In this document: positions 5,991 through 6,383 of the stretch, piece by piece
How positions within the stretch are numbered: position 1 is the first letter of the stretch
Layout: each line of letters begins with the position of its first letter
From: Phenylobacterium sp.
GTDB taxonomy: Bacteria; Pseudomonadota; Alphaproteobacteria; Caulobacterales; Caulobacteraceae
Length of the DNA stretch: 6,383 nucleotides
NCBI GenBank assembly: GCA_028698405.1
Contig: JAQVDF010000127.1
Location: forward strand, 1 to 6,383
Direction of reading: 5' to 3'
Translations under genes and position numbers: made by a program
Notes under the pieces: generated by a model
Databases searched by the model: none
What the model saw: the letters and a program-made list of their open reading frames with translations, nothing else
Told to the model about the DNA's origin: nothing

Positions 5991-6382
5991 GCCGCGTTCC
6001 TCAGTTCGGCGCCGTCGCCCGCCGCCACCAGCCGGGCGTGCAGCGCGCGCACGCTGGCGCTGTAGTCGGACTCGTGGACCACGAACTGGAGGTCCACGCG
6101 CCGGGTGAGCTGTTGCATGCCGAGGATCTCTACGCCCGCCTCGGTCAGCGCCATGGCGGCTTTGGCCGTGAGGCCGGGGATGTTCAGGTCGGAGCCGATC
6201 ACGCAGACCAGCGCCACCGGCAGGGTGGTCAGCGTGGCGTTGGGGAACTGGCGCTCGAGGTCCGCGATGACCCGCTTGATCTGCTTCGGATTGGCGTCGA
6301 GGTAGTGGGTGATGGTGTTGGCGTTCGAAGCCTTGGACACGATCCGCACCGCATGGCGGGTGAGCACCGACAGCGCGCCGGC
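5987..6382 (-). CDS. Aspartate kinase, C-terminal ACT regulatory region (5' end outside window)
   Basis: About 131 residues are visible; the catalytic kinase domain lies beyond the right edge. Aspartate kinase phosphorylates L-aspartate, the first step to lysine, threonine, methionine, diaminopimelate and ectoine; ACT domains bind the feedback-inhibiting amino acids. The first ACT half contains HAVRIVSKASNANTITHYLD and IKRVIADLERQFP. The second runs through ALVCVIGSDLNIPGLTAKAAMALTEAGVEILGMQQ and ends DLQFVVHESDYSASVRALH. This differs from the ordinary lysine-sensitive LysC pattern. From memory it is closer to the divergent aspartokinases, including those found with ectoine genes (Ask_Ect), but that subtype call is tentative and no ect genes are visible. 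The frame is open to the window edge; the GTG at 6367 is internal, not a start. The TGA (5989-5987) overlaps the start of the transporter gene. Confidence 0.85.
   Translation of the reverse strand, partial: AGALSVLTRHAVRIVSKASNANTITHYLDANPKQIKRVIADLERQFPNATLTTLPVALVCVIGSDLNIPGLTAKAAMALTEAGVEILGMQQLTRRVDLQFVVHESDYSASVRALHARLVAAGDGAELRNAA
5997..6002 (-). promoter_or_regulatory. Ribosome binding site of the transporter gene
   Basis: On the minus strand GAGGAA lies 6 nt before the ATG at 5990, inside the last codons of the aspartate kinase gene. Together with the ATGA overlap it indicates coupled translation from one mRNA. Confidence 0.7.
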
Positions 6383-6383
6383 G

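Noticed and set aside
4680..6065. 461-residue open frame antisense to the transporter gene.
   Set aside because: The translation is rich in R, Q, H, E and G with no motif, as expected from the complement of membrane-protein codons in a high-GC genome.
1..6383. Mobile element, CRISPR array, tRNA or rRNA, toxin-antitoxin or defence system.
   Set aside because: No direct repeats with spacers, transposase or integrase motifs, cloverleaf patterns or small paired toxin-antitoxin genes were seen; the genes are conserved housekeeping or metabolic ones.

Overview
The window is high-GC DNA (roughly two thirds G+C by eye) with strong G/C third-codon bias. It most resembles an alphaproteobacterium of the Caulobacterales, such as a Caulobacter- or Phenylobacterium-like species. 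The main reasons are the close match, from memory, of the ClpS and ClpA proteins to Caulobacter ones, and the zinc-finger-bearing DinB typed by alphaproteobacteria. This placement is an inference from remembered sequences, not a database result.

Layout. Positions 2-214 (+) hold the 3' end of a ROK-family sugar kinase, probably a Mak-type fructokinase. Its stop codon overlaps the start of dinB (211-1482, +), a DNA polymerase IV with an added N-terminal CxxC...CxxC motif. A promoter-containing gap of about 157 bp follows. Next is the clpS-clpA pair (1640-1969 and 1979-4306, +), encoding the N-degron adaptor and the AAA+ unfoldase of the ClpAP protease. clpA starts at TTG nine bases after clpS, and a strong hairpin terminator (4327-4362) closes the unit.

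Positions 4307-4619 separate convergent genes. They hold the terminator, a long imperfect palindrome, several smaller inverted repeats, and a 29-codon minus-strand reading frame with coding-like third positions that may be a small gene or a gene remnant. On the minus strand, the 3' half of an aspartate kinase gene (5987-6382, ACT domains only, truncated by the window edge) is followed by an MFS transporter of the ProP-like metabolite:H+ symporter type (4620-5990), again with a 4-base ATGA overlap.

Function. The left part links sugar phosphorylation and translesion synthesis by co-transcription only. The clp pair is a genuine functional unit (adaptor plus unfoldase, working with ClpP encoded elsewhere). 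The aspartate kinase-transporter pair is translationally coupled; the kinase type and the ProP-like transporter hint at osmolyte or aspartate-family amino acid metabolism, but the substrate cannot be read from sequence. Most of the window is ordinary conserved chromosome. I see no phage, transposon, CRISPR, toxin-antitoxin or defence locus. The least explained part is the 4377-4545 intergenic stretch.
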